This document shows, one piece after another, positions 1-8,278 of a stretch of 64,000 nt of DNA. The translations under genes were made by a program, and so were the position numbers. Origin of the DNA: Desulfovibrio sp. TomC (GTDB lineage: Bacteria; Desulfobacterota; Desulfovibrionia; Desulfovibrionales; Desulfovibrionaceae); the NCBI RefSeq assembly GCF_000801335.2, contig NZ_JSEH01000015.1:62001-126000 (forward strand), in the 5' to 3' direction. The first letter of the stretch is position 1. Each line of letters begins with the position of its first letter. The notes beneath the pieces are model-generated. The model was not told the origin of the DNA. It was given only the letters and a program-made list of their open reading frames with translations, and searched no databases.

Positions 1-196
1 GGGTCTTGACCGTCTCGCGCAAGACATGGACGTCGCGGTCGCCGATGTGCCGCCGGTCTTCGCGCAGATGGACGATTATGGCCCGGGCGCCGCCGAGTTC
101 GGCCAGGGCGGCGGCAGCCACAGGATCGGGGCTTTGGGCCAGCCGGGCCTGACGGATGGTGGCCACATGATCGACGTTGACCGCAAGCAGGGGCAT
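1..196 (-). CDS. pdxJ: Pyridoxine 5'-phosphate synthase PdxJ, N-terminal part
   Basis: PdxJ condenses 1-amino-acetone 3-phosphate with 1-deoxyxylulose 5-phosphate to make pyridoxine 5'-phosphate, the ring-closing step of the DXP-dependent vitamin B6 pathway in the cytoplasm. Only the first 65 codons are present; the rest lies beyond the left edge. The visible protein starts [18 protein letters not shown] and continues with the family signatures [17 protein letters not shown] and [10 protein letters not shown], which belong to the first strands of the TIM barrel and the phosphate/substrate loop. The ATG at 196 is preceded by a GGAG ribosome-binding sequence. It is transcribed divergently from ugd. 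The identification is secure; the state of the missing C-terminal part cannot be judged. Confidence 0.93.
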   Translation of the reverse strand, partial: MPLLAVNVDHVATIRQARLAQSPDPVAAAALAELGGARAIIVHLREDRRHIGDRDVHVLRETVKT

Positions 197-277
197 GGCG
201 CTCTCCTTAATACAGTATCTGGAAATGGTATGCGTTTTACAAGTTGGAGGCAACCGGGCAGGGCGGGCCGGGGATTA

Positions 278-306
278 TTGACAAACGTCCGACGAATCCG
301 TAAGTG
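278..306 (+). promoter_or_regulatory. Candidate sigma70 promoter of ugd
   Basis: A perfect TTGACA at 278-283 is followed after 17 bp by TAAGTG at 301-306. It lies about 115 bp upstream of ugd, in the only space between the divergent genes pdxJ and ugd. The -35 box and spacing are good but the -10 match is only partial, so this is a candidate. Confidence 0.4.
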
Positions 307-421
307 CGACTCACTTTCTTTGATGACGGGGCGCTGTCGCTTTTCTCTGGCAGTCTCCAGCCCCGTTCCCCGCCCGGCGCATGTCGCCCGCGGGGGCAAA
401 CCCTAACAACGAGAATAGGTT

Positions 422-1762
422 ATGAATCTTTGTATCGTAGGAACCGGGTACGTTGGTTTGGTGAGCGCCGCCTGCTTCGCCGAGATGGGCAATGATGTCT
501 GCTGCGTGGACGTCAATCCCACCATCGTCGAAAATCTGCGTCAGGGCAAAATCCACATCTACGAACCGGGACTCGATGAACTGGTCAAGCGCAACGTGGC
601 CGAGGGCCGTCTGCGTTTCACCACCAAGGTTGCCGAGGGCATGGAGAACGCGCTGTTCGTGTTCGTCACTGTCGGCACCCCGCCCCGTGAAGACGGATCC
701 TGCGACCTTTCGTTCGTGTATCAGGTGGCCCGCGACATTGGCGCCAACATGAAGGACTATAAGATCGTTGTCGACAAATCCACCGTGCCGGTTGGAACCG
801 CCGACGAAGTGCGCAAGCTCATTGGCGAAGAGCTGAAAAAACGTGAAGAGCTCATTGAATTCGATGTGGTGTCCAATCCGGAGTTTTTGAAGGAAGGCGA
901 CGCCATCAACGACTTTTTCAAACCTGACCGCGTTGTCGTCGGCACGGACAACGTGCGCACGGGCGAGCTGTTAAAGGCCTTGTACGCGCCTTATGCCCGC
1001 AGCCGCGAAAAGGTCATTGTCATGGGCGTGCGCTCGGCCGAGATGACCAAGTACGCCGCCAACTGCATGCTGGCCACCAAGATTTCGTTTATAAACGAAG
1101 TGGCCAACATCTGCGAGCAGGTCGGCGCGGATGTGCGCGACGTGCGCATGGGCATCGGTTCCGACCACCGCATCGGCTACCAGTTCATCTACCCGGGCCT
1201 GGGCTACGGCGGCTCCTGCTTCCCCAAGGACGTCAAGGCGCTGATCGACACCGCCCGCAAGATCGGCTTTGAGCCGGAACTGCTGGCCGCTGTGGATGAG
1301 GTCAACAAGCGTCAGAAGCATGTGCTGAGCAAAAAGATTGAGGAGTACTTCGCTCCCCAGGGCGGCGTCAAAGGCAAGACCCTGGCCCTGTGGGGCCTGG
1401 CTTTCAAGGCCAACACCGACGACGTCCGCGACGCCTCGGCTTTTGAGCTGATTGCCGATCTGACGGCCAAGGGGATGCGCGTGCTGGCCTATGACCCGGT
1501 TGCCGGTCCCAACACCCGGGCCCATTTCAAGGGCAACGACCTGCTGACCGTGGTCGAAGAGCAGTACGCGGTACTGGAAAAGGCCGACTGTCTGGCCGTG
1601 GTCACGGAATGGAACCAGTTCCGCAACCCGGATTTCGGCCGCATCAAAAAGACCCTCAAGGCCCCGATCATCTTCGACGGCCGTAACCTGTATTCCCCGC
1701 AGCTGTTGGCCGACCTCGGTCTGGTCTACTTCTGCATCGGTCGCCCGGCTCCCAAGTTCTAG
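422..1762 (+). CDS. ugd: UDP-glucose 6-dehydrogenase
   Basis: This cytoplasmic enzyme oxidises UDP-glucose twice with NAD+ to UDP-glucuronate, a precursor for exopolysaccharide and lipopolysaccharide sugars. The 446-residue protein has the usual length. The N-terminal Rossmann domain begins with the dinucleotide loop VGTGYVGL. The central domain carries the catalytic motif GGSCFPKD with the thiohydrolase cysteine at about residue 266. The C-terminal UDP-binding domain contains the motif LAFKANTDDVRD. The gene is transcribed alone: a promoter candidate lies at 278-306 and an intrinsic terminator 26 bp after the stop. UDP-mannose or UDP-N-acetylsugar dehydrogenases are related, but the motifs fit the UDP-glucose type best. 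Confidence 0.95.
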   Translation: MNLCIVGTGYVGLVSAACFAEMGNDVCCVDVNPTIVENLRQGKIHIYEPGLDELVKRNVAEGRLRFTTKVAEGMENALFVFVTVGTPPREDGSCDLSFVYQVARDIGANMKDYKIVVDKSTVPVGTADEVRKLIGEELKKREELIEFDVVSNPEFLKEGDAINDFFKPDRVVVGTDNVRTGELLKALYAPYARSREKVIVMGVRSAEMTKYAANCMLATKISFINEVANICEQVGADVRDVRMGIGSDHRIGYQFIYPGLGYGGSCFPKDVKALIDTARKIGFEPELLAAVDEVNKRQKHVLSKKIEEYFAPQGGVKGKTLALWGLAFKANTDDVRDASAFELIADLTAKGMRVLAYDPVAGPNTRAHFKGNDLLTVVEEQYAVLEKADCLAVVTEWNQFRNPDFGRIKKTLKAPIIFDGRNLYSPQLLADLGLVYFCIGRPAPKF

Positions 1763-1787
1763 CCGACGATTGATCCATAACGGATGT

Positions 1788-1817
1788 AAGAGGGCGGGAA
1801 ACTGCCCTCTTTTTTTT
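1788..1817 (+). terminator. Rho-independent terminator of ugd
   Basis: A 7-bp stem AGAGGGC/GCCCTCT with an 8-nt loop is followed by a run of T residues, 26 bp after the ugd stop codon. Confidence 0.9.
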
Positions 1818-2028
1818 GTCTGGGGGTGTTGTCAGTTGCACCCTGCCCTGGTCTGGGCGCAGCGGTGCGCACCGCCAGAGAGCGGGCAAGCCCCAATTCC
1901 ATGCCCGGCAACCCCGTCAGGGACGGGGCACACCAGGAGCCTTGGGCCAGCTCGGAAGGGCACATACGTGGCGGGGACAGGAAGCCGTGAAAGTGGGCTG
2001 CCGGCAGGGTGCGGCAGCTGCGACGGAC

Positions 2029-2250
2029 TCAGCCGCCGGCCAGGGTACGACGGCAGGAGCGAAGCATGAGTTCCTGGAGGATCACCCGCTCGTATTCCAG
2101 GGAATGCTCCACTTCAGGATTTTCTTCTTCGACGAGCATGCGTTCCAGGTACTGGGTTTCCTCCCAGAAATCGAGCAACTCGTCATCGCCGAGATTTTTG
2201 ATCTGATCTTCCAGAGGAAACTGGTCGGCATCGGGAAAAAACTGGCCCAT
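2029..2250 (-). CDS. Small acidic protein of unknown function
   Basis: This 73-residue protein begins MGQFFPDADQFPLEDQ. I chose the ATG at 2250 because AAGGAG sits 8 bp upstream; a longer frame upstream has no comparable ribosome-binding site. The protein is strongly acidic and predicted helical, with two charged segments (DDELLDFWEETQYLERML and EHSLEYERVILQELM) that could form a short coiled coil or two-helix hairpin. There is no signal peptide or membrane segment. It lies 78 bp downstream of the bactofilin gene on the same strand and may be co-transcribed with it. I do not recognise a named family and assign no function. Confidence 0.7.
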   Translation of the reverse strand: MGQFFPDADQFPLEDQIKNLGDDELLDFWEETQYLERMLVEEENPEVEHSLEYERVILQELMLRSCRRTLAGG

Positions 2251-2327
2251 GCGGTGGGACTCCTTAAACGGGGCGCGTGGCGGATTTTTGGCAGTAAACG
2301 CCCCAGGCGGTTTTGGCAATCCCCAAA

Positions 2328-2762
2328 TTAGGTCGTTTCCGTGACGTCTGTCGCGGCTTCGGCTGTGAGCGCGCAGGGGGCCGGACCTGCTTCAAGCACT
2401 ACGGCTTCGGGTTCGCTCATGCGCAACTGGCCGTTTAACACGGCCCCGTCCTCGATGACAATTGACGGGGAGGTGATATTGCCCCGAAGATTGGCGCTTT
2501 TGTTGAGCATGACGCGACGGCTGGCAGTGACGTCACCAATGACGCGGCCGCTGGTGATGAGTTCGCCCACCCGGATACGACCCTCAACAAGGCCTTCTTC
2601 ACCAAGGATCAGGACACCATCAGAAATAATGTCGCCGAAAACGCCGCCGTCGATACGGACGACGCCTTGAAAGTTGAATTGGCCGTGATATTGGGTCCCG
2701 GACCCGAGAAAGGCCGTGATGGCGTCGAGGCGCGGTTTTTTCTTTGCAGAACGTCCGAACAT
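2328..2762 (-). CDS. Bactofilin (polymer-forming cytoskeletal protein)
   Basis: Bactofilins polymerise without nucleotide into filaments and act in cell shape, stalk or polysaccharide-machinery positioning at the cytoplasmic membrane. The 144-residue protein starts MFGRSAKKKPRLD at an ATG preceded by AAGGAT. Residues about 15-110 form the single beta-helical bactofilin domain, with the repeating pattern of hydrophobic positions seen in IDGGVFGDI, VEGRIRVGELI, SGRVIGDVTA and LRGNITSPSIVIEDGAVLNG. The N-terminal tail is basic and the C-terminal tail is short and Ala/Thr/Glu-rich. A murein-hydrolase partner, often adjacent to bactofilins, is not present; the next gene is a small coiled-coil lipoprotein. 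Confidence 0.88.
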   Translation of the reverse strand: MFGRSAKKKPRLDAITAFLGSGTQYHGQFNFQGVVRIDGGVFGDIISDGVLILGEEGLVEGRIRVGELITSGRVIGDVTASRRVMLNKSANLRGNITSPSIVIEDGAVLNGQLRMSEPEAVVLEAGPAPCALTAEAATDVTETT

Positions 2763-2898
2763 GCGGTGATCCTTGATTCCCATCCATGATGGTCGGCCTA
2801 TTTTGCCGTGTCCTGCCATCAGTGAGCAACTGCGACGTACCAGAGTCAAATGTGCCGGACCGCACTTCCCGTGGCGTCGAACCTGAAAGTGATTTCCG

Positions 2899-3177
2899 CT
2901 AATAGTGCGGGTTTGTCTGGCGTTGTAGCTCAATATTTATCTGAATCAATCGGGCATTGATGCGTTGGATGCGGTCAATATTTTCACTGTAGTCCTCGGA
3001 CAGGGTCCGTTTTTCTTCTTCCAGTTGGTAGCGTTCCGTTTCCAGAGGGCTGGCCCCGGCGGCGGGCATGGGACTTTCATGCTGCGGCATGGGCGGCGGC
3101 GTTGCTGTCTTCTTGCAGCCAGGGGCAGCGAGTGCAACCAGCAGCAAGGCGATCAGGAGCATGACTCGTCGGTGCAT
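2899..3177 (-). CDS. Small coiled-coil lipoprotein
   Basis: The 92-residue protein has a lipoprotein signal: a basic N-terminus (MHRRV), a hydrophobic core and the lipobox LAAPGC, so the mature protein starts at Cys21 or so. A Pro/Met-rich linker follows, then a continuous amphipathic helix from about residue 45 to 88 (ETERYQLEEEKRTLSEDY and onwards) that should form a coiled coil. A GAGAGG ribosome-binding sequence precedes the ATG. It is upstream of the bactofilin on the same strand, 136 bp away. No family function can be named; an envelope structural or periplasmic partner role is only a guess. Confidence 0.75.
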   Translation of the reverse strand: MHRRVMLLIALLLVALAAPGCKKTATPPPMPQHESPMPAAGASPLETERYQLEEEKRTLSEDYSENIDRIQRINARLIQINIELQRQTNPHY

Positions 3178-3245
3178 ATGGCGTCCTCTCGATATTTTCT
3201 AGCAAATAAACGAGCGGCTGTCCCGCGCAAATGGCCCCCCGCGTC

Positions 3246-5903
3246 TCAATCGGCCCCGCCGGCGCTGGCAGCCTGGGCCGCATCGTGTCCGCTGCCCGGA
3301 TGCTCGGTCACGATGCGGACTTCCCGTTGGGGAAAGGGGATGTCGATGCCGAGTTCGCGAAAACGCTTGTCGATGGCAAAGCGGATGTCCGAGGTGACGG
3401 ACACGGCCGCGCCCACATTGTCGACCCAAAAGAGCAGTTTGAAATCCAGGGAGCTTTCCCCGAAATTCTGGAACTGGACCGACGGCTCCGGCGTCTTGAG
3501 CACCCGGGGCTGGCTGGTGGCTGCATCAAGGAGGATCTGGCGCACCTGCTCGGTATCCGAGCCGTAGGCCACGCCCACGGCAATTTCCCGGCGCACCGTG
3601 GGGTCGCGGTGGGTCCAATTGACCAGCTTGCCGCTTATCAGATCGGAATTGGGCACGAACAGCGTCGCATTGTCAAAGGTCTGCACGACGGTATTGCGGA
3701 TGTTGACCTTGCGCACCTGTCCCCAGATAGCGTCGATCTGGATGGTGTCCCCGGCCTGGATGGAACGGCCAAAAAGCAGGATCAGTCCGGCCACGAAGTT
3801 GTTGACGATGTTTTGCAGGCCAAAGCCAATGCCGACCGACAGGCCGCCAGCGACCACAGCCAGACTGGTGAAGGAAAAGCCAAGGAGAAAAAGGGAGATG
3901 AGGACGTAGAGGCCCCACAGGACGTACAATGAAGTCGTTTCCAACACGTCGCGCACCCCGGGATCGATGCCGGGCCGCATCCGGGGCAGGTCCCGGATAA
4001 ACGACCGGACGGCGAAAAGGGCCGAACGGGTGACGAAGAAGCCGGTCAGAATCAGGGCCAGCCGGCCCAGGGTGACCGACACGGTGCCGACGGTGATGGT
4101 GAAGCCGACCGCTTCCATAAACAGTTCCTGGCCGCCCAGTTCCGTGGAAAACCAGTACAGGACCAGCAGAAACAGCGACAGGAAGATCAGCGGGAAACCC
4201 AGGCCCGAGACAATGGCCCGGGTGAGCGCCGAGGCTCCTTCCTGGCTGGCCCGGGCCTGCCAGGAGGTGACGATGCGCGACAGTCCGGCCCCGATCTGCA
4301 CGGCTGAGAGCAAAAGAAACCAGCCGGCCAGCACCAGTACCGACAGATGCTGCCAGCCAAGGGCCGTCATGAGCACAAGACCGGTAACAAGCGGCGGAGT
4401 GGCCCGGCAAAAAAGCCGCAGCGGCCCGACATAGCGGCGAAGAGACCGGCCGGCGGTGAGGATGAAAAGAACAAGAAGCGCCATCCAGGCAGCGGAGAGG
4501 GCCGGTTCCGGGAGGTCGGCGATCTGGAGAAGCAGGCCGAGGGAAAACATGGCCCACAGGCCGCGCAGGGGATTGCCGGCCCCGGGTGCGACCGCGCCCG
4601 ATACCTCGGCTAGGTAGCGCGAGAAGACGGCCAGACCGGCGGCCAGTAATATCTCTCCAACGATATTGAGGATTTCCTGGAGCAGCAGCGGTGCGCCGCC
4701 GGCCACCCAATGGAGAATGAGCCCCAGGCCGGCCAGCAGCCAGACACTGTGCAGCGTCCCGATCTGGGCCAGATGCGGATGGCGGCGGCGCAGGCGCAGT
4801 GTGCCGATCAGGCCGATGCCAACGAGAATGGCCAGGGCCACGCCGGCCTTGGTCAGGACGGCTACAGCCCGGGTGGCGTCAGCCCCGCGCGTGAGCGAAC
4901 GCAGCATGGAGGTGTTGGACTTGGCCCAGTGCCCGACCCGGGTTTCCAGGTCGTTCCAGGCCTTGAGGGAAAAGAGTTCGTTTGAGGCGGTGAAGTAGTA
5001 GGTCTTCCAGGCCTTGGGGATTTTAAGACGGAGGGCTTCCTCGGCTTTGTCCAGCCCGGCGAGCAGATCCTTGGCCGGGGCCAGTTCCTTTTCCAGAGTG
5101 GATTTGACGCCGGCCAGCGAGGTGCGCACGCCTTTGAGATAGCGCAGGTAGTAGTGGATGGCGTCGGCGATCTGCGGTTCCGGCTCATCTTCCAGGCGCT
5201 TGGCGAATTCCTCCTTGAGGGAATCCAGGCGCACGGCGATTTTTTCCAGCTCGTCGCGGCTTTCCTGGAAAGGCGCGATGAGGGTTTCCACAGCGCGGCG
5301 GATGCGGGCAAAATCACCGAGCACGGCCCGCAGTTCCCAGGGGTTGCCGCCGGAGAGGCTGATGATCAGCCCCAGTTCGTCAAGCTTGCCTTCAAGGGCC
5401 GAGAGTTCGGTGCGAATGCGGCGGACGTTTTTGGGGAGCAGCTCTTCCATGGACTTGAACCGGGCCGCCTGCTGCACCACCGACTCCTGGTGGATGGTCA
5501 GGAGCACCTGCCAGTCCTTGGGCTGCTCGGCCTCGGCTTCGACTTTTTCGGCCTTGTCTGCCTTCTCTGGCGCGGCTTTGCCGGCCGGCTTGTCAGCCGA
5601 TTTGTCAATCGGCTTGTCCGCCGGTTTGGCAGGGGTCTTGTCGCTGTCTTTGGCAGCCGGCTTGGCGGGATCCTTGACAGCGGACTTCTCCGCTGGTTTG
5701 GCCGCATCGTCTGCCGCTGCTTTTTCTGCCGGCGCAACGGCCGGAGCCTCGCTGGCTTTGTCCGGGGTCTTGGACTCAACCGCCGGAGCAGGGCCTGAAG
5801 CGGCCTGCGGTTCGCCGTCAGCGGCCCGGCTGGCGGAAACCGCCGCTAGGGACAGGAACAGGGTGCAACACAGGGCCAACAGGGGGGTGGAGTATCGGTT
5901 CAT
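3246..5903 (-). CDS. Large mechanosensitive channel of the MscS/MscK type
   Basis: MscS-type channels open under membrane tension to release solutes during hypo-osmotic shock. This is a long version of about 885 residues. The ATG at 5903 gives a signal peptide (MNRYSTPLLALCCTLF and onwards). It is followed by an extreme Lys/Ala/Pro/Asp-rich stretch at residues 30-130 made of units such as DKPADKP. Next come a helical periplasmic region of about 250 residues, a bundle of transmembrane helices at about 410-650, and the conserved MscS core. The pore helix motif GGLSVGIGFGLQNIVNNF lies near residue 685, and the downstream beta domain contains TFDNATLFVPNSDLISG. The architecture resembles MscK/YbdG-like large channels. 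Its immediate neighbours are not obviously functionally linked. Confidence 0.9.
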   Translation of the reverse strand: MNRYSTPLLALCCTLFLSLAAVSASRAADGEPQAASGPAPAVESKTPDKASEAPAVAPAEKAAADDAAKPAEKSAVKDPAKPAAKDSDKTPAKPADKPIDKSADKPAGKAAPEKADKAEKVEAEAEQPKDWQVLLTIHQESVVQQAARFKSMEELLPKNVRRIRTELSALEGKLDELGLIISLSGGNPWELRAVLGDFARIRRAVETLIAPFQESRDELEKIAVRLDSLKEEFAKRLEDEPEPQIADAIHYYLRYLKGVRTSLAGVKSTLEKELAPAKDLLAGLDKAEEALRLKIPKAWKTYYFTASNELFSLKAWNDLETRVGHWAKSNTSMLRSLTRGADATRAVAVLTKAGVALAILVGIGLIGTLRLRRRHPHLAQIGTLHSVWLLAGLGLILHWVAGGAPLLLQEILNIVGEILLAAGLAVFSRYLAEVSGAVAPGAGNPLRGLWAMFSLGLLLQIADLPEPALSAAWMALLVLFILTAGRSLRRYVGPLRLFCRATPPLVTGLVLMTALGWQHLSVLVLAGWFLLLSAVQIGAGLSRIVTSWQARASQEGASALTRAIVSGLGFPLIFLSLFLLVLYWFSTELGGQELFMEAVGFTITVGTVSVTLGRLALILTGFFVTRSALFAVRSFIRDLPRMRPGIDPGVRDVLETTSLYVLWGLYVLISLFLLGFSFTSLAVVAGGLSVGIGFGLQNIVNNFVAGLILLFGRSIQAGDTIQIDAIWGQVRKVNIRNTVVQTFDNATLFVPNSDLISGKLVNWTHRDPTVRREIAVGVAYGSDTEQVRQILLDAATSQPRVLKTPEPSVQFQNFGESSLDFKLLFWVDNVGAAVSVTSDIRFAIDKRFRELGIDIPFPQREVRIVTEHPGSGHDAAQAASAGGAD

Positions 5904-6118
5904 GAAGGAATACCTCGTGTGGCCGGATGGGAACGATGGGATCGGGTGGCGTTGCCCCGGGCCGGGCGTTGTCCGGCTGGGAACGGCCGGAGTGGAACCG
6001 GTTCCCGGGCACGCCGACGACGAAGCCGGGGCGACCGGGAACCGGCAACCGTGTGCCGGCCGGCCGGGTTGCCGGACCGGGGCGTGCCGTCTGTCGGTGG
6101 GGTGCCGCCGCATGGAGA

Positions 6119-7414
6119 TCAGGACTTGCGCTTCTCCATGGGCGTGTAGGCATGGCGCTTGCGCCCGATGTAGATCTGTCGCGGCCGATGGATGCGCTGG
6201 TCCGGGGAATGGGTTTCCTCGTGCCAGTGGGCAATCCAGCCGGGCATGTTGCCCATGGCAGTGATGACCGGGTACATGCGCGGCGGGATATTAATGGCCC
6301 GCAAGAGCAAACTGGCGTAGAAATTAGTGTTTGGATAGAGCTGGCGCGAGGCGAAATAGTCGTCGGCCAGGGCGCGTTCCTCAATTTCCAGGGCGATGTC
6401 GTGGAAGGCGTCGCGCTTGGCATAGCCGTTTTTGACCAGATTCTGATAGGTGTTCTTGATGATCCTGGCCCGGGGGTCCTCGACGTGAAAGACCCGCTGG
6501 CCAAAGCCCATCAGCCGGCCGGCCCCGGATTTGGAAGCCTCGATGATGCGCTCGACCGTGGTGCGCCCGGCCACGACGTCCTCGAACATGCCAAGGGCGG
6601 CCGAGCTGGCCCCGCCGTGGTGGCGGCCCCACAGGGCGCTTATGCCGGAAGACACGCTGGCAAAGAGGTTGGCTTGGCTTGAGCCGACCATGCGCACGGT
6701 GGCGCAGGAGGTATCAAGGGCCTGATCGGCGTGGCAGAGCATAAAGACACTCAGCGCCCGGACCACCGGGTCCGGGGCCTGGTAGGTCCAAAACGGGACC
6801 GAAAACATCATGTGCATGAAGTTGCGGCAGTAATCCAGATTGGGATTGGGGTAATTAAGCGGCAATCCCTGGGATTTGCGGTAACAGAAGGCGGCGATGG
6901 TGCGCACCTTGCTCATGATCTTGGCCGCAGCCAGCCGGAAGTCCTCGGCTGAACCGATGTCGTAGAGTTCCGGGTAATAGCTGCCCATGGCGTTGATCAT
7001 GGCCGAAAGGATGGCCATGGGGTGGCCGTTGGGTGGAAAGCCGTCGAGGTGGCTCAGCAGATCCTCGTGGAGCAGTTCCTGGTCGCGCAGCATGATGCGG
7101 AATTCTTCGCGTTCGGCCCGGGTCGGCAGCTCGCCGAACATGACCAGCATGGCCGTTTCCACGAAGGTGGCCTTTTCGGCCAGCTCTTCCAGGTCGTAGC
7201 CGCGATAGAGCACCACGCCCCGTTCACCGTCAATGTGGGTGATGGCGCTTTTGCAGGCCGCGGTATTGGCATAGCCCGGGTCCAGCGTGATCCAACCGGT
7301 CTGGCTGCGCAGCTTGCGGACATCCAGGGCTTTTTCGACGTGATCGCCAAGGATGACGGGCAATTCAACGGTTTTCCCTTCAAACGTCAGGGTGGCCGTG
7401 GTGGGTTCGTTCAT
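6119..7414 (-). CDS. Citrate-synthase homologue (Si type) with altered active-site residues
   Basis: The 431-residue protein aligns along its whole length with type II (hexameric) Si-citrate synthases, which condense acetyl-CoA and oxaloacetate. The start ATG at 7414 has AAAGGA upstream. The general fold motifs are clear: LDPGYANTAACKSAITHIDG, the CoA-loop region LWGRHHGGASSAA with the catalytic His at about residue 266, and HWHEETHSPDQRIHRPRQIY at the C-terminus. However, the oxaloacetate His of HADH is Gln231 (HADQ). The His of GFGHRV is Gln306 (GFGQRV). The catalytic Asp of NVDFY is Asn364 (NTNFY). These changes are read directly from the codons. They make normal citrate synthase activity doubtful, so I give no gltA symbol. 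Sulfate reducers often use Re-citrate synthase instead. Confidence 0.85.
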   Translation of the reverse strand: MNEPTTATLTFEGKTVELPVILGDHVEKALDVRKLRSQTGWITLDPGYANTAACKSAITHIDGERGVVLYRGYDLEELAEKATFVETAMLVMFGELPTRAEREEFRIMLRDQELLHEDLLSHLDGFPPNGHPMAILSAMINAMGSYYPELYDIGSAEDFRLAAAKIMSKVRTIAAFCYRKSQGLPLNYPNPNLDYCRNFMHMMFSVPFWTYQAPDPVVRALSVFMLCHADQALDTSCATVRMVGSSQANLFASVSSGISALWGRHHGGASSAALGMFEDVVAGRTTVERIIEASKSGAGRLMGFGQRVFHVEDPRARIIKNTYQNLVKNGYAKRDAFHDIALEIEERALADDYFASRQLYPNTNFYASLLLRAINIPPRMYPVITAMGNMPGWIAHWHEETHSPDQRIHRPRQIYIGRKRHAYTPMEKRKS

Positions 7415-7555
7415 GGCGTTTCCTTTCTTGTGTACACCCGTGTTGATACCAAACCGCAGCACCGCCTGTAAAGCGGCCGGGGCAGGGAGCCGGCCGGCGC
7501 TTGACCCGATGCGCGACAAGCGTAAGGTGCTGCCCCGTCACAAGGAGGGGTTTTC

Positions 7556-8278
7556 GTGGAAGCGTTTCTCTTCATTCCCTGTCTGGTCGAGCATGTGCTG
7601 CCCCAGGTGGGCGAGGCCACGGCCATGGTGCTGTCCCGGGTCGGGCTGACGCCGGTTATGCCCAAGGGCCAGACCTGCTGCGGCCAGTTCGCCTACAAAC
7701 GGGGCCGGGCCGATCTGGTGCGGCCGTTGGCCAGACGATTCGTGGAAATTTTTGGCGATGCCCCGGCCATCGTGTGCCCTTCGGGCTCGTGCACGGCCAT
7801 GGTGCGCCGCTACCCGTCCCTTTTTGCTGAGGACGATCCCTGGCATGCGCGGGCCGGACAGGTTGCGGCCAAGACTTTTGAATTGGGTCAGTATCTGGTG
7901 GAGCAGCTTGGCGTCACCGATCTCGGCGCGCGCTTTGACGGCACAGCCGCCTTGCACGCCTCCTGCCAGACCAGCCGCGTGCTTGGGGCCGGTTCGCCGA
8001 CCGAGGCGCTTTTGGCCAAGGTGGCCGGCCTGACCCTGGTTCCCCTGGCCCGTCCCGAGCGCTGCTGCGGTTTTGGCGGGGCGTTTAGCGTGGACTATCC
8101 CGAAGTCAGTCAGGCCATTTTGACCGAGAAAATCGACGACATCGTGGCCAGCGGCGCGGAAGCGGTCATCACCGCCGAACCGAGCTGTCTGCTCAATATC
8201 GCCTCGGCCCTGGCCAAGCGCGAACTGCCCATACGGCCCCTGCATCTGGCCGAAGTGCTGGTTGGAGGGATGGCATGA
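7556..8278 (+). CDS. lutA: Lactate utilisation iron-sulfur protein LutA (CCG-domain)
   Basis: LutA is the cysteine-rich heterodisulfide-reductase-like subunit of the LutABC L-lactate oxidase complex, which passes electrons from lactate to the quinone or redox pool in the cytoplasm. The 240-residue protein has the usual length and both CCG-domain clusters, CCGQF near residue 42 and CCGFGGAF near residue 186, with the partner cysteines CLVE, CPSGSC and SCQTSR. An AAGGAGG sequence lies 10 bp before the ATG-equivalent start GTG at 7556. It overlaps lutB by 4 bp (ATGA), so the three genes form one operon. No lactate permease is next to it. Confidence 0.92.
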   Translation: MEAFLFIPCLVEHVLPQVGEATAMVLSRVGLTPVMPKGQTCCGQFAYKRGRADLVRPLARRFVEIFGDAPAIVCPSGSCTAMVRRYPSLFAEDDPWHARAGQVAAKTFELGQYLVEQLGVTDLGARFDGTAALHASCQTSRVLGAGSPTEALLAKVAGLTLVPLARPERCCGFGGAFSVDYPEVSQAILTEKIDDIVASGAEAVITAEPSCLLNIASALAKRELPIRPLHLAEVLVGGMA

